From: Megascapheus bottae
Taxonomy: Eukaryota > Chordata > Mammalia > Rodentia > Geomyidae
Direction of reading: 5' to 3'
NCBI GenBank assembly: GCA_024803745.1
Contig: JANJXV010001722.1
Coordinates: 19,551-83,550, forward strand
Length of the DNA stretch: 64,000 nt
This document shows positions 55,280-64,000 of this stretch, piece after piece; positions within the stretch are counted from its first letter, which is position 1; each line of letters opens with the position of its first letter. The notes beneath the pieces are model-generated. The model was given only the letters and a program-made list of their open reading frames with translations, did not search any database and was not told the DNA's origin. Both the position numbers and the translations under genes were made by a program.

Positions 55280-55450
55280 ACTCACGCACGTGCCTCAGTT
55301 CCCTTATCTAGGAAAACAGACGATAGAATTTCCCCCTTCCTCCCCCTCCCCTGCCAATTCTCTTCCCCCCCCCCCTTTTCAGGGTTGTTTTGAAGATTCA
55401 GCAAACTTAGTTCAACCCAAGCATCTGGCACATGAGAGTTAGCCCAGACT
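55280..55450 (+). repeat. MIR SINE remnant
   Basis: GTGCCTCAGTTCCCTTATCT, GGGTTGTTTTGAAGATTCAG and CAAGCATCTGGCACATG follow MIR order. A C-run and CCTTCC stretch (55332-55378) is inserted in the middle. Confidence 0.7.
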
Positions 55451-55703
55451 GGATTTGAATAGATATCAAACAGCAGGGTAACATTTGATTGTAGGATAAT
55501 ATCTATCACTTAGGAACTTTCAAAGGCACTTCATTGTCAAGGAAGAGTAAAAAGGAAAAGAAAAGAAAATAGTATCTTACAACCTGTTTGAAATAAAATC
55601 GATTCCTTAGACAGCTCTAAAATGACCAGTGCCAGGTAGGCCTGGGTGGGCAGTCCTTTGGCCAACCAGTAGACACTTGTTAAGTACCTTCTATGTGGTC
55701 AGT

Positions 55704-55891
55704 TGTTTTTTCCTTTTTTTGCCAGTCCTGGCGCTTAAACTCAGAGCCTGGGCACTGTCCTTGAGCTTTCTCAAAGCTAGCTCTCTACCACTTGAGCCAC
55801 AACACCACTTCTGGCTTTTTCTGTGTACTAAGGAATTGAACCCAGGGCATTGTGTATGCTAGACAATGCCATTGAGCCACCCTGTCCTGTG
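55704..55891 (-). repeat. IDL-Geo SINE (antisense, TSD)
   Basis: T-run, GCCAGTCCTGGCGCTTAAAC, CTCTCTACCACTTGAGCCAC, GGAATTGAACCCAGGG (inverted box B). GTGGTCAGT at 55695-55703 and 55892-55900 is the likely duplication. Confidence 0.87.
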
Positions 55892-55900
55892 GTGGTCAGT

Positions 55901-56362
55901 ATGTTTTCTGGCATTCCACGTAAGGGAAGAACATCAAGAAGGATCCACAAGGCAATGTGTGAATGAGAATGTGTATTATCACACCAGGAAGATCATTGGA
56001 AAAGGAATCCAAATGGCTCCAAAGACCTTCCAGGTGAAAGGCTCCAACGCTGTCTGCTGCTAGGGTCCTGGGTCTTTTCTAGGTCCTGGGCACCCCATTT
56101 CTTGCTCTGCTGTGATGAATGCCCAGAGTCTCAGCAGAGTAATGGGAGTTACTTCTGTGCATTGTGCCGTTGTGGTCTTCCTGTGGCTTCCACCCAGTTC
56201 ACGCTGGCATAGGTCTCTTTGTTTCCCTCTTTGACCTGCCCTCTGTGTGTCCACCACATGGCATGGGCACTTGGTAGGTTTGAGGTTGAGTCTTATCAAG
56301 TCCATTGGGTTTGCTGCATCTCCTGGCAGTCCATGCAGGACACTGGATGTACAGCCTGCCTT
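55901..56362. other. Unassigned non-coding sequence
   Basis: Small frames on both strands only; no repeat recognised. Confidence 0.5.
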
Positions 56363-56378
56363 AAAAAAATGGTTCTTG

Positions 56379-56560
56379 GGCCAGGAGTGCTCTAGTGGTA
56401 GAGTGCTTGCCTAGCATGCACAAGGACCTGGGTTCAATTCCTCTGTACCACATACATAGAAAAAAGCCAGAAATGGTGCTGTAACTCAAGAGGTAGAGCT
56501 CTAGCCTTGAGAAAGCCCAAGGACAGTGCTCAGGCCCTGAGTTCAAGGCCCAGGACTGGT
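56379..56560 (+). repeat. IDL-Geo SINE (TSD)
   Basis: The left monomer has the ID-like TAGTGGTAGAGTGCTTGCCT and box B GGTTCAATTCC. The Geo monomer has GAGGTAGAGCTCTAGCCTTG and CAGGCCCTGAGTTCAAGGCC. Exact 16-bp duplication AAAAAAATGGTTCTTG at 56363-56378 and 56561-56576. Confidence 0.94.
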
Positions 56561-56629
56561 AAAAAAATGGTTCTTGAAGATCGTGCTTCCCATCTTATGC
56601 CTGGGGATGTCAATGCTCAAGGCAAAGAG

Positions 56630-56845
56630 CACAGGTCTCTGGGGTCTACCTTGGTCCAGCTACTGAGTGGCTGTGGACTTGTGTGGTGACCCAGGCGAAA
56701 CAACTGAACTTTCTGTGCCTCAGTTTCCCTACTTGTAAAGTATCATCTGTCCTCTCATACCATTCTAAGACGGATTACATGAGAATGTATATGCATGGGA
56801 GGATGGGGTTACAGGCACGAAACTCAGTCAATAATGGCAATCAGT
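56630..56845 (+). repeat. MIR SINE remnant
   Basis: GTGCCTCAGTTTCCCTACTT and GTAAAGTATCATCTG, then GGATTACATGAGAATGTATA, in MIR order. A further MIR-like scrap with GAGCAAGACATCCAACTTTT lies near 57000-57055. Confidence 0.7.
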
Positions 56846-57080
56846 AGTAACCATTATACAAATGTACTCATCCCTTGGTCTTCTTTTAAATTATGAGATT
56901 CTTGGTAGAGTTAATGAATGTTAGCATTATTAGCCTCCATGTCAAGCAGGACACCAGTAATAGGTGATCAACCACTGATTACCTAGAGTTCCAATCTTGC
57001 CACATGAGCTGTGTGATGTTGAGCAAGACATCCAACTTTTCTGAACCTGGTTTTAAAAAAAATGTATGCTCTGTTAAGAT

Positions 57081-57136
57081 TATGTGTGTGTGTGCGTGTG
57101 TGTGTACACATGCATAAACACACGCGCGCACACACA
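57081..57136. repeat. (TG)n–(CA)n self-complementary tract
   Basis: TGTGTGTGTGTGCGTGTG and TGTACACATGCATAAACA are followed by CACGCGCGCACACACA. Opposed TG and CA arms with CG steps can form Z-DNA or a cruciform. Confidence 0.9.
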
Positions 57137-57154
57137 AAAGTATGCTCACACACA

Positions 57155-57376
57155 TGCCAGAACTGAGTGTTGAACTCAGAACCTGGGTGCTGACCCTTAG
57201 ATTGACTGACTGAATGATTGGTTGATTGATGCTTAGAACTCTCTGGTTAAGCCACAGTGTTAATTAGACATGAGAGTTTCATAAATTTTCCTGCCTGGGC
57301 TGACTTTGAACCTCAGATCCTCAGATCTCAGCCTCCTGAGTTGCCAGTGTTACAGGCATGAGCCACTGGTACCCAG
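57155..57376 (-). repeat. B1-headed SINE with Geo-like tail (antisense)
   Basis: AACTGAGTGTTGAACTCAGA, GACTGACTGAATGATTGG (a TGAC/TGAT expansion in the middle), TGCCTGGGCTGACTTTGAAC, CTCAGCCTCCTGAGTTGCCA and GTTACAGGCATGAGCCACTG. Confidence 0.82.
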
Positions 57377-57450
57377 TTTACACTAACAAAATTTCTAACT
57401 ACCTTCGTTCCCTTTAATTCACCCTACAAATATTTTTAGTGCCCATCTGT

Positions 57451-57477
57451 GGGGGGGGAGGAGAGGGGGTGGCTGGG
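57451..57477 (+). other. G-quadruplex-capable run
   Basis: Eight Gs, then AGGAGA, five Gs, TGGCT and GGG meet the usual four-G-run rule with short loops. Confidence 0.6.
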
Positions 57478-58875
57478 AACATGGATCCTACCAGAAAGTT
57501 TTGAAGGCCAAGATGCCCCATTAGATGGTAGTGTGCCCTTTCTATATGGAAGGGCTCTCTTCTAGAAAGACTCAGCACTGAACCTGGGAGTAAACTTAAC
57601 TTTGGTTTGAAAACTACCCAGATGATGGAAACAGACAAAACATCTGTATTGATCTTGAAAGCCGAGGTCAGACAGGAGGTCCATGTAGTACCATAATTAG
57701 ATTTGAAACCATTGTCCTCAAATCCTTGCTTCATATTATGCAACATGAAACTAGAAATGATTCCTTTCCTGGGAAGGTGTGACAGCTTTAGGGCCAGGGA
57801 CACTTAATGGAGAGGGAAGAAGTTTGCGGGGGAGGGTGTTGGAGGTGAGAAAAGTGAAGGATGGCTGTTGGGGTCAAGTTCACTGGCTCATAGGCTGTCT
57901 CTCAGGGCCTATTATATTCCAGACAGAAAGGTTTGAGTGGAGACTGTATATGTTCCTTGGATATAGGCCAAGTTCACATACTGACCTTGCTGGCTCTCCT
58001 TGTTCTCATTGAGTGAGGTCAGTTGCTTGAAAGGAGATCTTCTGCTCTGGTTCTAAACTATCCCTCACTCTCCCCCACTCCAATTCCAAACTGAACCAGC
58101 CCACATGCAGTGACAGGTAGAAGCCATTCCTTCAGGAGAGGCCCTAGGAGCCAGCTGTTAGAATGTAGACAGAGTAGCTTCCAGTCCTTAGCTGGGGCAC
58201 TGGTCTGAGTGAGGTATACTCTGTAGGTAGGTGGGTGGGGGTGAGTGGATGGTTCTAGAAAACCATTCTTCCTGTTTTCTTAGTGGGCAAGAATTCACAT
58301 GGAAATGATCTGAAATAAAAGAGTAATTTGAAATTATTTTGAACTTAACCAAAACGTTAAAGTTGGCAGACCTTGACTCTTGGTTGTGACAGAAACATGG
58401 TGAGTTTCAGGAAATCAGAATACTGGGGTGATTCGTGGAAGGCACGTGAGCAGGTCATGTGTCTGAGTGGAAACTGGGACTTTTCCACATTTCCACGCCC
58501 ACCTCTTCTATCAATTCGTCTTATCTTTGAATCGCCTTTTCCTACCCAATCTCTTCACTTAGACTGGCATTCTCCACTCCTCTGTGGGAGAATATCATAT
58601 GATATCTATGTGTCCATGTGAAAGTAGACACAGATATCAGCAGGTCTCAAGCTGATCTGGCAAACCAATACAATCAATACAAGTTCCCAGTATCCCAATC
58701 TCAGAGGAGGACTCTGATTGGGTCAGGTGTTTACCTGTGGACCATCGATGGTAGGTTAATGTTTTTTTTTCTATGATGGCAGTTTCTAGAACAACACCCT
58801 GGGGGTGGACTGGAGGGGGGTGACAAAGCTATCCAGGCAAACACAAAGTATGAGGATGGAAGAGGTTATTTATGA
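57478..58875. other. Unassigned non-coding sequence
   Basis: No gene or clear repeat. The 129-codon minus frame at 57414-57803 has no features and begins in G-rich sequence. A TAGGTAGGTGGGTGGGGGTG run lies near 58224. Confidence 0.5.
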
Positions 58876-59080
58876 TAGCCAGGTATAGTACCACAAATCT
58901 GTCATTCCAGCTACTTGAGAGAATCACAAGACCAAGGCCAACTCAGATAAAGGTAGTAGAGGGACTCTGTCTCCAAAAACACAAAAATAAAACAATCAGT
59001 ATCTAGGGATGGGGTGTGACACAAGTAGTCCCATGTTTGGCTAGCATATGTGAAGTTCTGGGTTCAAGTCTTACACCAGA
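58876..59080 (+). repeat. B1-dID-type SINE
   Basis: AGCCAGGTATAGTACCACAA, GCTACTTGAGAGAATCACAA, GACTCTGTCTCCAAAAACAC and an ID-like tail (TTTGGCTAGCATATGTGAAG, GGGTTCAAGTCTTACACC). Confidence 0.7.
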
Positions 59081-59178
59081 AGAGAGGGAGAGGGAAAAGG
59101 AGAGGAGGAGGAGGGAGGGAGGGGGGAGGGAAGAAAGGAGGGAAGGAGAGAGAGAGAAAAAGGGAGGAAGAAGGGAGA
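59081..59178 (+). repeat. GA-rich purine tract
   Basis: GAGGGAGAGGG to GGAGGGAGGGGGG over about 100 bases, apparently expanded from the 3' A-rich end of the SINE before it. Confidence 0.93.
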
Positions 59179-59661
59179 GCATAGGATATGAAAACAACAG
59201 ACTTAGTGTTTTCTTACTGTAGCATAGCTTGGCTGAGACCCTGTCAGAAGCAGCTTCCTCCATTACTTTCTATTTGAGCAATATTTATTGACTGGTAATT
59301 GCTAACCTTTGAGGCCTGGCTGTCGTATGATGTAGTTAGATTTGGCTGTGGACTAGAGTCATACGAGGAAAGGAAGGAGGCCAGCCATTCTGCGTGCTCC
59401 TTCTGTCTGCTGTACTAGTGTTTTATATCCACACACTGCGTGGACTTAGTATCCCTTTGTTCTGACGTGGAGACAGAGCCCCCACGAGGGGAAGTAAACT
59501 CAAAGTCCAAAGCGAAATAAGCGGAGATAACAAATTCTGAAAGTGGTGAAAGAGCCCAAGTGTTCACCCCTAAGCCTCAAGCTCGCTGGTAACTACATTT
59601 CTCTCCGCCTTGGTGTCCTTTCAAACTTAGCAAGAAGTTTCAAGAATAAAGTTAGATAGCC
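59179..59661. other. Unassigned non-coding sequence
   Basis: No gene or repeat recognised beyond a GAGCAATATTTATTGACTGG string near 59276, which resembles an old repeat end. Confidence 0.5.
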
Positions 59662-59718
59662 AGGAAGGAAGGAAGGAAGGAAGGAAGGAAGGAAGGAAGG
59701 AAGGAAGGAAGGAAGGGA

Positions 59719-59766
<48 letters not shown>

Positions 59767-59775
59767 AAAGAAAAG
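59662..59775 (+). repeat. (GGAA)n(GAAA)n compound microsatellite
   Basis: About 13 uninterrupted GGAA units, then about 14 GAAA units. It creates the Phe/Ser/Leu-rich minus frames of 73 and 182 codons, which are not genes. Confidence 0.98.
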
Positions 59776-60118
59776 CAACCAAGCCAGCTCTAAATGATTC
59801 ATGATACCCAACATGCATATTTATAGACTCCATCGAGAGTGGAGCACTCGAGGCTCTCTTATGCACACCCCCATACATCTGGAAGCTTCTATCAAGCACT
59901 TGGAAGAAAGAAAGACTATGCCACTTATTCACCCACACGTGTCTGTGAGGGGATTTGAACTCTCCGTGAACTGCCACCACCACACGAGCCAAACTCTTAA
60001 GTGCCCAGCTGGGAGAATAGAGCTCCAAAATTTGAATTCTGCTCCTGGCTGCACCAGTCATTCTTTCAGTTAGTTGGATTATTTTTTTTAAGTTACCCCT
60101 CAACCTTGGAGCACCAGC

Positions 60119-60174
60119 CTCACCCCTCCTCTCTCCCTCTCCCCCCCCCTCTTCCTCTTCTCCCCTCTCTCCCA
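60119..60174 (+). repeat. Pyrimidine tract
   Basis: CTCTCTCCCTCTCCCCC and CTTCCTCTTCTCCCC over about 55 bases. Confidence 0.85.
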
Positions 60175-60303
60175 TTTGAAGTGTTATTTGCTGTGATCAT
60201 TTGCAAATCTTTATACTAACAAATGATCTCTTTATTCCCTATTAAAGAAACTCCCGTCCTCCTCTTTCCTCCTTTTTCCTTTCTTCCTCTCTTTAACCTT
60301 TCC

Positions 60304-60398
60304 ACCCATCATCTATCCTATCCATTCCCTATCCTTCTATCCATCATCCATCTATCTTCCTTCCTTTCATATCCATCCATCCATCCATCCATCCATCC
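60304..60398 (+). repeat. (CCAT)n with degenerate lead
   Basis: Degenerate CTATCCATC units turn into seven exact CCAT units (60371-60398). Confidence 0.9.
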
Positions 60399-61051
60399 TC
60401 CATTGGTTTATTCAACAATAGTTTGCTTCATCCTTTCCCTGTGTAAAGCAGTAGAGCACTCAGATGGCAGGTGATGGCTCTTCACTGGGCCTCACAGTAT
60501 TTCCAGGCTGGCAGAAGGCAGAGACAATGCAAACTGTCCAGTAGGGAGCAATGTGTGAGGTGTGAGGTTGGGCAGGGGAAGGGCTGGGTTAGTATGATGG
60601 GTTAGAACTCTGGCTTCCTGCTGTCACCTGCTGCACATCTGGAAATTTATGCTCAGGAGAAAGCAAAGAAGAAAATCTTCGAAGGAAGGGCAGTTGATCT
60701 TTCATTGGGAAGCTTTGAGGATTCACAAAGGCAGTTGTGCAGCCTCAACTTTGGTGTCTTTCCAATGCTTTGGTGTCTTTCCAGCTTTGCTGTGGGATGT
60801 ATGTTTAAGTGAATAAGATTAGGGTCATTCCTAATTGCTTATAGAAAAAAAAAGACTCTTGTTTATGGGCTGAGAATGTTGTTTTTTCAACTAATTAGCT
60901 TGGTGGGGCTGAACAAAGAGTTGTTTCTGACCCTCCCCAGGCAATTAAACTAAATGTTCCTATCCTGTCTTACAACTCCCGCCTCCTTCTGAGTTTCTGC
61001 TGCCAGTGAATGGCACGCCAGGCATGGACACACGCTTTTGCTCTTGTTTTT
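60399..61051. other. Unassigned non-coding sequence
   Basis: No gene recognised. TTTGGTGTCTTTCCA occurs twice in close tandem near 60750-60784. GTCCAGTAGGGAGCA at 60536-60550 is a weak CTCF-like string. Confidence 0.5.
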
Positions 61052-61245
61052 GCTTTTTAGTTTGCAATGCTAGGATTTGAACTCAGGATTCTGAGCTTGC
61101 AAAGACAGGTGCTCTATCTCTTGAATCACGCTGCCGACCACTTGCTGGTTTGATTATGTTCCAGATAGGATTTTGCTTTATGCCTGGGCCAGCCTGGACT
61201 GCAATCCTTTTCGTTATGCTTCCCCAGGGTGTACCACTGTTGAGA
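61052..61245 (-). repeat. B1-dID-type SINE (antisense)
   Basis: GCTAGGATTTGAACTCAGGA, GGTGCTCTATCTCTTGAATC (antisense ID tail), GATTTTGCTTTATGCCTGGG, CCAGCCTGGACTGCAATCC. Confidence 0.7.
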
Positions 61246-61258
61246 TGGAATCTCAGAA

Positions 61259-61370
61259 ACTATTTATTTATTTATTTTTTGAACTAGACTAGCCTTGAAT
61301 CTTGATCTTCCAATCTCTGGCTCCCAGGTAGCTAGAATTATAGACTTGAGCCACTGCCACTGCCCCACCT
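61259..61370 (-). repeat. B1 monomer (antisense)
   Basis: TATTTATTTATTTATT lead, then GACTAGCCTTGAATCTTGAT, CCCAGGTAGCTAGAATTATA and GACTTGAGCCACTGCC. Confidence 0.72.
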
Positions 61371-61676
61371 TTTTTTTTTTTTAGAGAAAAGGTACTAGAA
61401 AACAGTGCTGTTTTCTTGAGTTCTATTATTGTTTGTATACTGTCATAAGTTGCCATGTTTATGATGACTTTGCACAGTAAGGATAGGAACCTACAGAGTT
61501 ATTACAGGACCTAGGTGTTTATTGAGTATAGGTTTTACCCATAATCCCTAGAGACGCCTTCCTGCATCCATAATCATAGTGTTGAGATCCAGAGAGACTG
61601 AAAGTCCTCCAGCCCACCAGCCCACTGTCCCAAAAGGTCAAAATAGAATTAATTCTGGGAATATCAGCAAAATTAA
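61371..61676. other. Unassigned non-coding sequence
   Basis: Begins with a T-run. No gene or repeat recognised. Confidence 0.5.
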
Positions 61677-61900
61677 ACTTTTTTTTAAGTCAGTCATGGG
61701 GTGTGAACTCAAAACCTAGATGGTGGGTGTCCCTGAGCTCTCTTTTCTACCATTTTGAGGTACAGCTCCACTACTGGTTTTTGAGTGGTTAATTGGAGAG
61801 AAGAGTCTCATGCGGACTTTTCTGCCTGGGCTGGCTTTGAACCATGATCCTCAAGACCTAAGCCTCCTGAGTAGCTACGATTACAGGTGTGAGCTTAAAA
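61677..61900 (-). repeat. B1-headed SINE with Geo-like tail (antisense)
   Basis: T-run, GTCAGTCATGGGGTGTGAAC, GTTAATTGGAGAGAAGAGTC, TGCCTGGGCTGGCTTTGAAC and CTGAGTAGCTACGATTACAG. Confidence 0.83.
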
Positions 61901-62435
61901 ACAAAAACATTTTTTGAAAGACGGCTATACTTTAAAACTGATATTTATTCAGGAAATACAGAAGCACCACATAACCACTTTGACACAATAAAATAAGTGA
62001 GAATAATGTGTATTCTGTAAGCCTGAGCATTTAGGTCTTAATGACAGCTGTACAGTGAAATACTTATGAGCAGAAAAACCTATCTGTGAAGCAGTCGACA
62101 AGCTAAATGTCTCCATGAGTATCACTATATTTGGTAATTGTCTGCAAATGCCAGGGTGAACAGCCTGTCTTTCACAAAATTGATCAAAGCTGGTGATAGG
62201 TCACCTAAACTCTTGAAGTCTAGGGTGTGGCTATGTCTGTCAGTATGGAGTCCATCACAGCAGAGGAAATTCTGTTCCAGGTCCCATGAGAAAGGTCAGT
62301 TGCTGGTCAATGCTTGACGCTAATTCCATAGTACTCACCACACAAAAGGAAAATTTCTTGACCTGATCCACTCAGATTCCTACACCCATTTCCTCTGTAA
62401 ACACCAGACACACCCAACACCATTCAAATAATAAT
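61901..62435. other. Unassigned non-coding sequence
   Basis: AT-rich, with no exon or repeat recognised. Confidence 0.5.
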
Positions 62436-62618
62436 GGCAACAGTCTAGTGGCAGAGTGCTTGCCTAGCATGCATGAAGACCAGGGTTCAATTCCTTGGTA
62501 CCACATACATAGAAAAATGCTGGAAGTGGTGCTGAGGCTCAAGTGGTAGAGTGCTGAGCCTTGAGAAAGTCCAAGGACAGTGCCCAGGCCCTGAGGTCAA
62601 GCCCATGACTGGCAAAAA
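62436..62618 (+). repeat. IDL-Geo SINE (5' end shortened)
   Basis: TCTAGTGGCAGAGTGCTTGC, box B GGTTCAATTCC, CATACATAGAAAAATGCTGG, GCTCAAGTGGTAGAGTGCTG and GCCCTGAGGTCAAGCCC, then an A-run. About 15 bases of the usual 5' end are missing and no duplication was seen. Confidence 0.88.
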
Positions 62619-62825
62619 AAGAACTACACAACTACTATATGCACAATGATAATATATGCAGATCAAGTTCCAGGGGTCAGGAAGAATATATAATATCTAG
62701 GCAGGCAGCCACAGATGGTGACTGAAAAGAAGAAGGTTTTTGAGGTGATATCAATAGACAAAGAGGGCTCTTGGGAAAGCAGTCCCTCATCTGAAAACAA
62801 AGTGAGTACTTAGCAAAAAAGATTA

Positions 62826-63090
62826 AGCTAGGAGCTAGTGACCCACACCTGTAATCCTAGCCACTCAGAAGACTGAGGTCTGAGTATTGTAGTTCAAAGC
62901 CAGCCTGGGCATGAAAGTCTGTAAGACTCTTATCTCCAATTAACCACCAGAAAAGCAGAAGTGGTATAAGTTTTAATGTTAATTTGAAAAGGTATAGCTT
63001 TTAAAATAAAGGGTATAACCTTTATTTGGTGAAGAGCTCAGGGACAGCGCCCAGGCCCAGAGTTCAAGACCCAAGACTAACCAAAAAAGA
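62826..63090 (+). repeat. B1-headed SINE with its middle replaced
   Basis: Head: GTGACCCACACCTGTAATCC, TCCAATTAACCACCAG. The 3' end is normal: AAGAGCTCAGGGACAGCGCC, AGAGTTCAAGACCC, A-rich. Between them (about 62968-63030) the expected tRNA-like stretch is absent. An unrelated AT-rich segment replaces it, containing AAATAAAGG (63006-63014) and CCTTTATTT (63021-63029), a perfect inverted repeat. Confidence 0.75.
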
Positions 63091-63185
63091 AAAGAAAAGA
63101 AAAAATTATTAAGTTCATGAAAAAGTGGTTGTTCAAGCTTATCACAAATATTTCATGACCTGCTAGGTATAGTGGAACTGTAGAT

Positions 63186-63214
63186 TTATTATTATTATTA
63201 TTACTATTATTATT
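63186..63214 (+). repeat. (ATT)n microsatellite
   Basis: About nine ATT units with one ACT interruption. Confidence 0.93.
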
Positions 63215-63794
63215 TTGCTGTATTGTAGCTAGGTTTTTCATACATTAAAAATATTCACTGTGTTCTTAACTAGAAACTTTTCTCTGGTTTGGTATCCTTT
63301 CCAACATAAAAATATGAATCTTTACATCTTCAAAAACCTATTAGACCTTTCTCTACCACTTTTCTTCTGAAATACTTTTCCAATTAACTTTCAATCCATT
63401 TTGTGTCTGATAAGAGATGAAACAGTGCTTCCTAGTTAAGATAGAAACAGCTGATATGTGCATAAGTTAATGCTGTACCGTTCCATTTCTTCTGCTATCG
63501 AATATAAGGAGTTTTGAGAAAGTGGGGTAAAACCAAATAATATTTTTTTTAATTTGTCTAGATTTTCTATGCAAACTTTCTCAAACATTTTAAATAAATT
63601 AATATTAGGCTTGAAACTTTTGCACAAAAGTTTTCAGTGATATTGCTTTGCCTATTAGCTCTCTCAAACAGTGTGACTATGTGGAGAATATTCAACCTTC
63701 ATCATATCTGGAAAAGTCAGGGAAGCAAATATAGTTTGAATTATGATTACATGGTTTGATATTGATTCATTATATTTTAATTAACTTTTTGTGT
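63215..63794. other. Unassigned non-coding sequence
   Basis: AT-rich. The 63-codon minus frame (63436-63627) has no features. Confidence 0.5.
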
Positions 63795-64000
63795 ATGTAT
63801 GCCAGTATCTGGGCCTTGAACTGATATCAGGCTGCTATCCACTAGATTTTTCACTTGATGTTAATACTCAGCCACTTGTATAACAGCTCTGCCTTTGATT
63901 TCTTGGTGGCAAATTGGAGATAAGAATTTCCTGGGCTTTCCTGCCCGTGCTAGCTTTGAGCTCCTGTCCTCATATGTGAGCGTCTTGGGTAGCTAGGATT
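63795..64000 (-). repeat. B1-headed SINE (antisense), cut by the window end
   Basis: GCCAGTATCTGGGCCTTGAA, GCCACTTGTATAACAGCTC, GCAAATTGGAGATAAGAATT and GGGTAGCTAGGATT. The 5' head continues beyond the window. Confidence 0.8.

Noticed and set aside
59627..60175. 182-codon minus-strand frame
   Set aside because: Much of it is produced by (GGAA)n(GAAA)n and a pyrimidine tract; the Phe/Ser/Leu run is not a protein signature.
60536..60550. CTCF-like string GTCCAGTAGGGAGCA
   Set aside because: Two important core positions differ from the consensus; too weak to call.

Overview
The window is mammalian nuclear DNA with no convincing protein-coding gene. It carries tRNA-derived and B1-derived SINEs, old MIR and L2-like remnants, L1 pieces, long terminal repeat (LTR) fragments and many microsatellites. 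The most diagnostic element is a dimeric SINE: a tRNA-Ala-like left monomer with box A and box B, plus an unrelated right monomer. It matches what is known as IDL-Geo, a SINE restricted to Geomyoidea (kangaroo rats, pocket mice, pocket gophers). I therefore infer a geomyoid rodent. This rests on recalled family knowledge, not on a search.

Layout. 1-10 kb: B1-headed SINEs, an L2-like piece, a 200-bp pyrimidine tract, a strong CTCF-type motif at 4.73 kb and a well-delimited IDL-Geo at 7.1 kb. 10-19 kb: AT-rich tracts, a CpG-bearing unique block with an inverted repeat (13.6 kb), a perfect 12-bp inverted repeat (15.57 kb), a weak candidate exon on the minus strand (16.8-16.93 kb) and a 545-bp solo LTR (17.93-18.48 kb). 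19-33 kb: LTR-like remnants, a candidate regulatory block (24.8-25.1 kb), a 5'-truncated L1 3' end with a 15-bp duplication, IDL-Geo at 28.9 kb and a near-perfect 62-nt hairpin at 30.5 kb. 33-47 kb: MIRs, L1 pieces, a three-layer nested SINE (39.1-39.8 kb) and a CpG-bearing, homeodomain-site-rich block at 43.5-43.76 kb. 47-64 kb: L2, MIR, B1-dID-type and IDL-Geo SINEs, large (GT)n(GA)n and (GGAA)n(GAAA)n microsatellites, and a SINE whose middle has been replaced (62.8-63.1 kb).

Open reading frames reach 197 codons at most. The longest ones start in microsatellites, run through SINEs or lack family features. No CpG island, tRNA, rRNA or CRISPR is present. The window is best read as an intergenic or intronic gene desert. 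Its unique blocks may hold regulatory elements, which only cross-species alignment can decide. SINE and old-repeat boundaries are read by eye and are good to about 10-20 bases except where a target-site duplication (TSD) fixes them.
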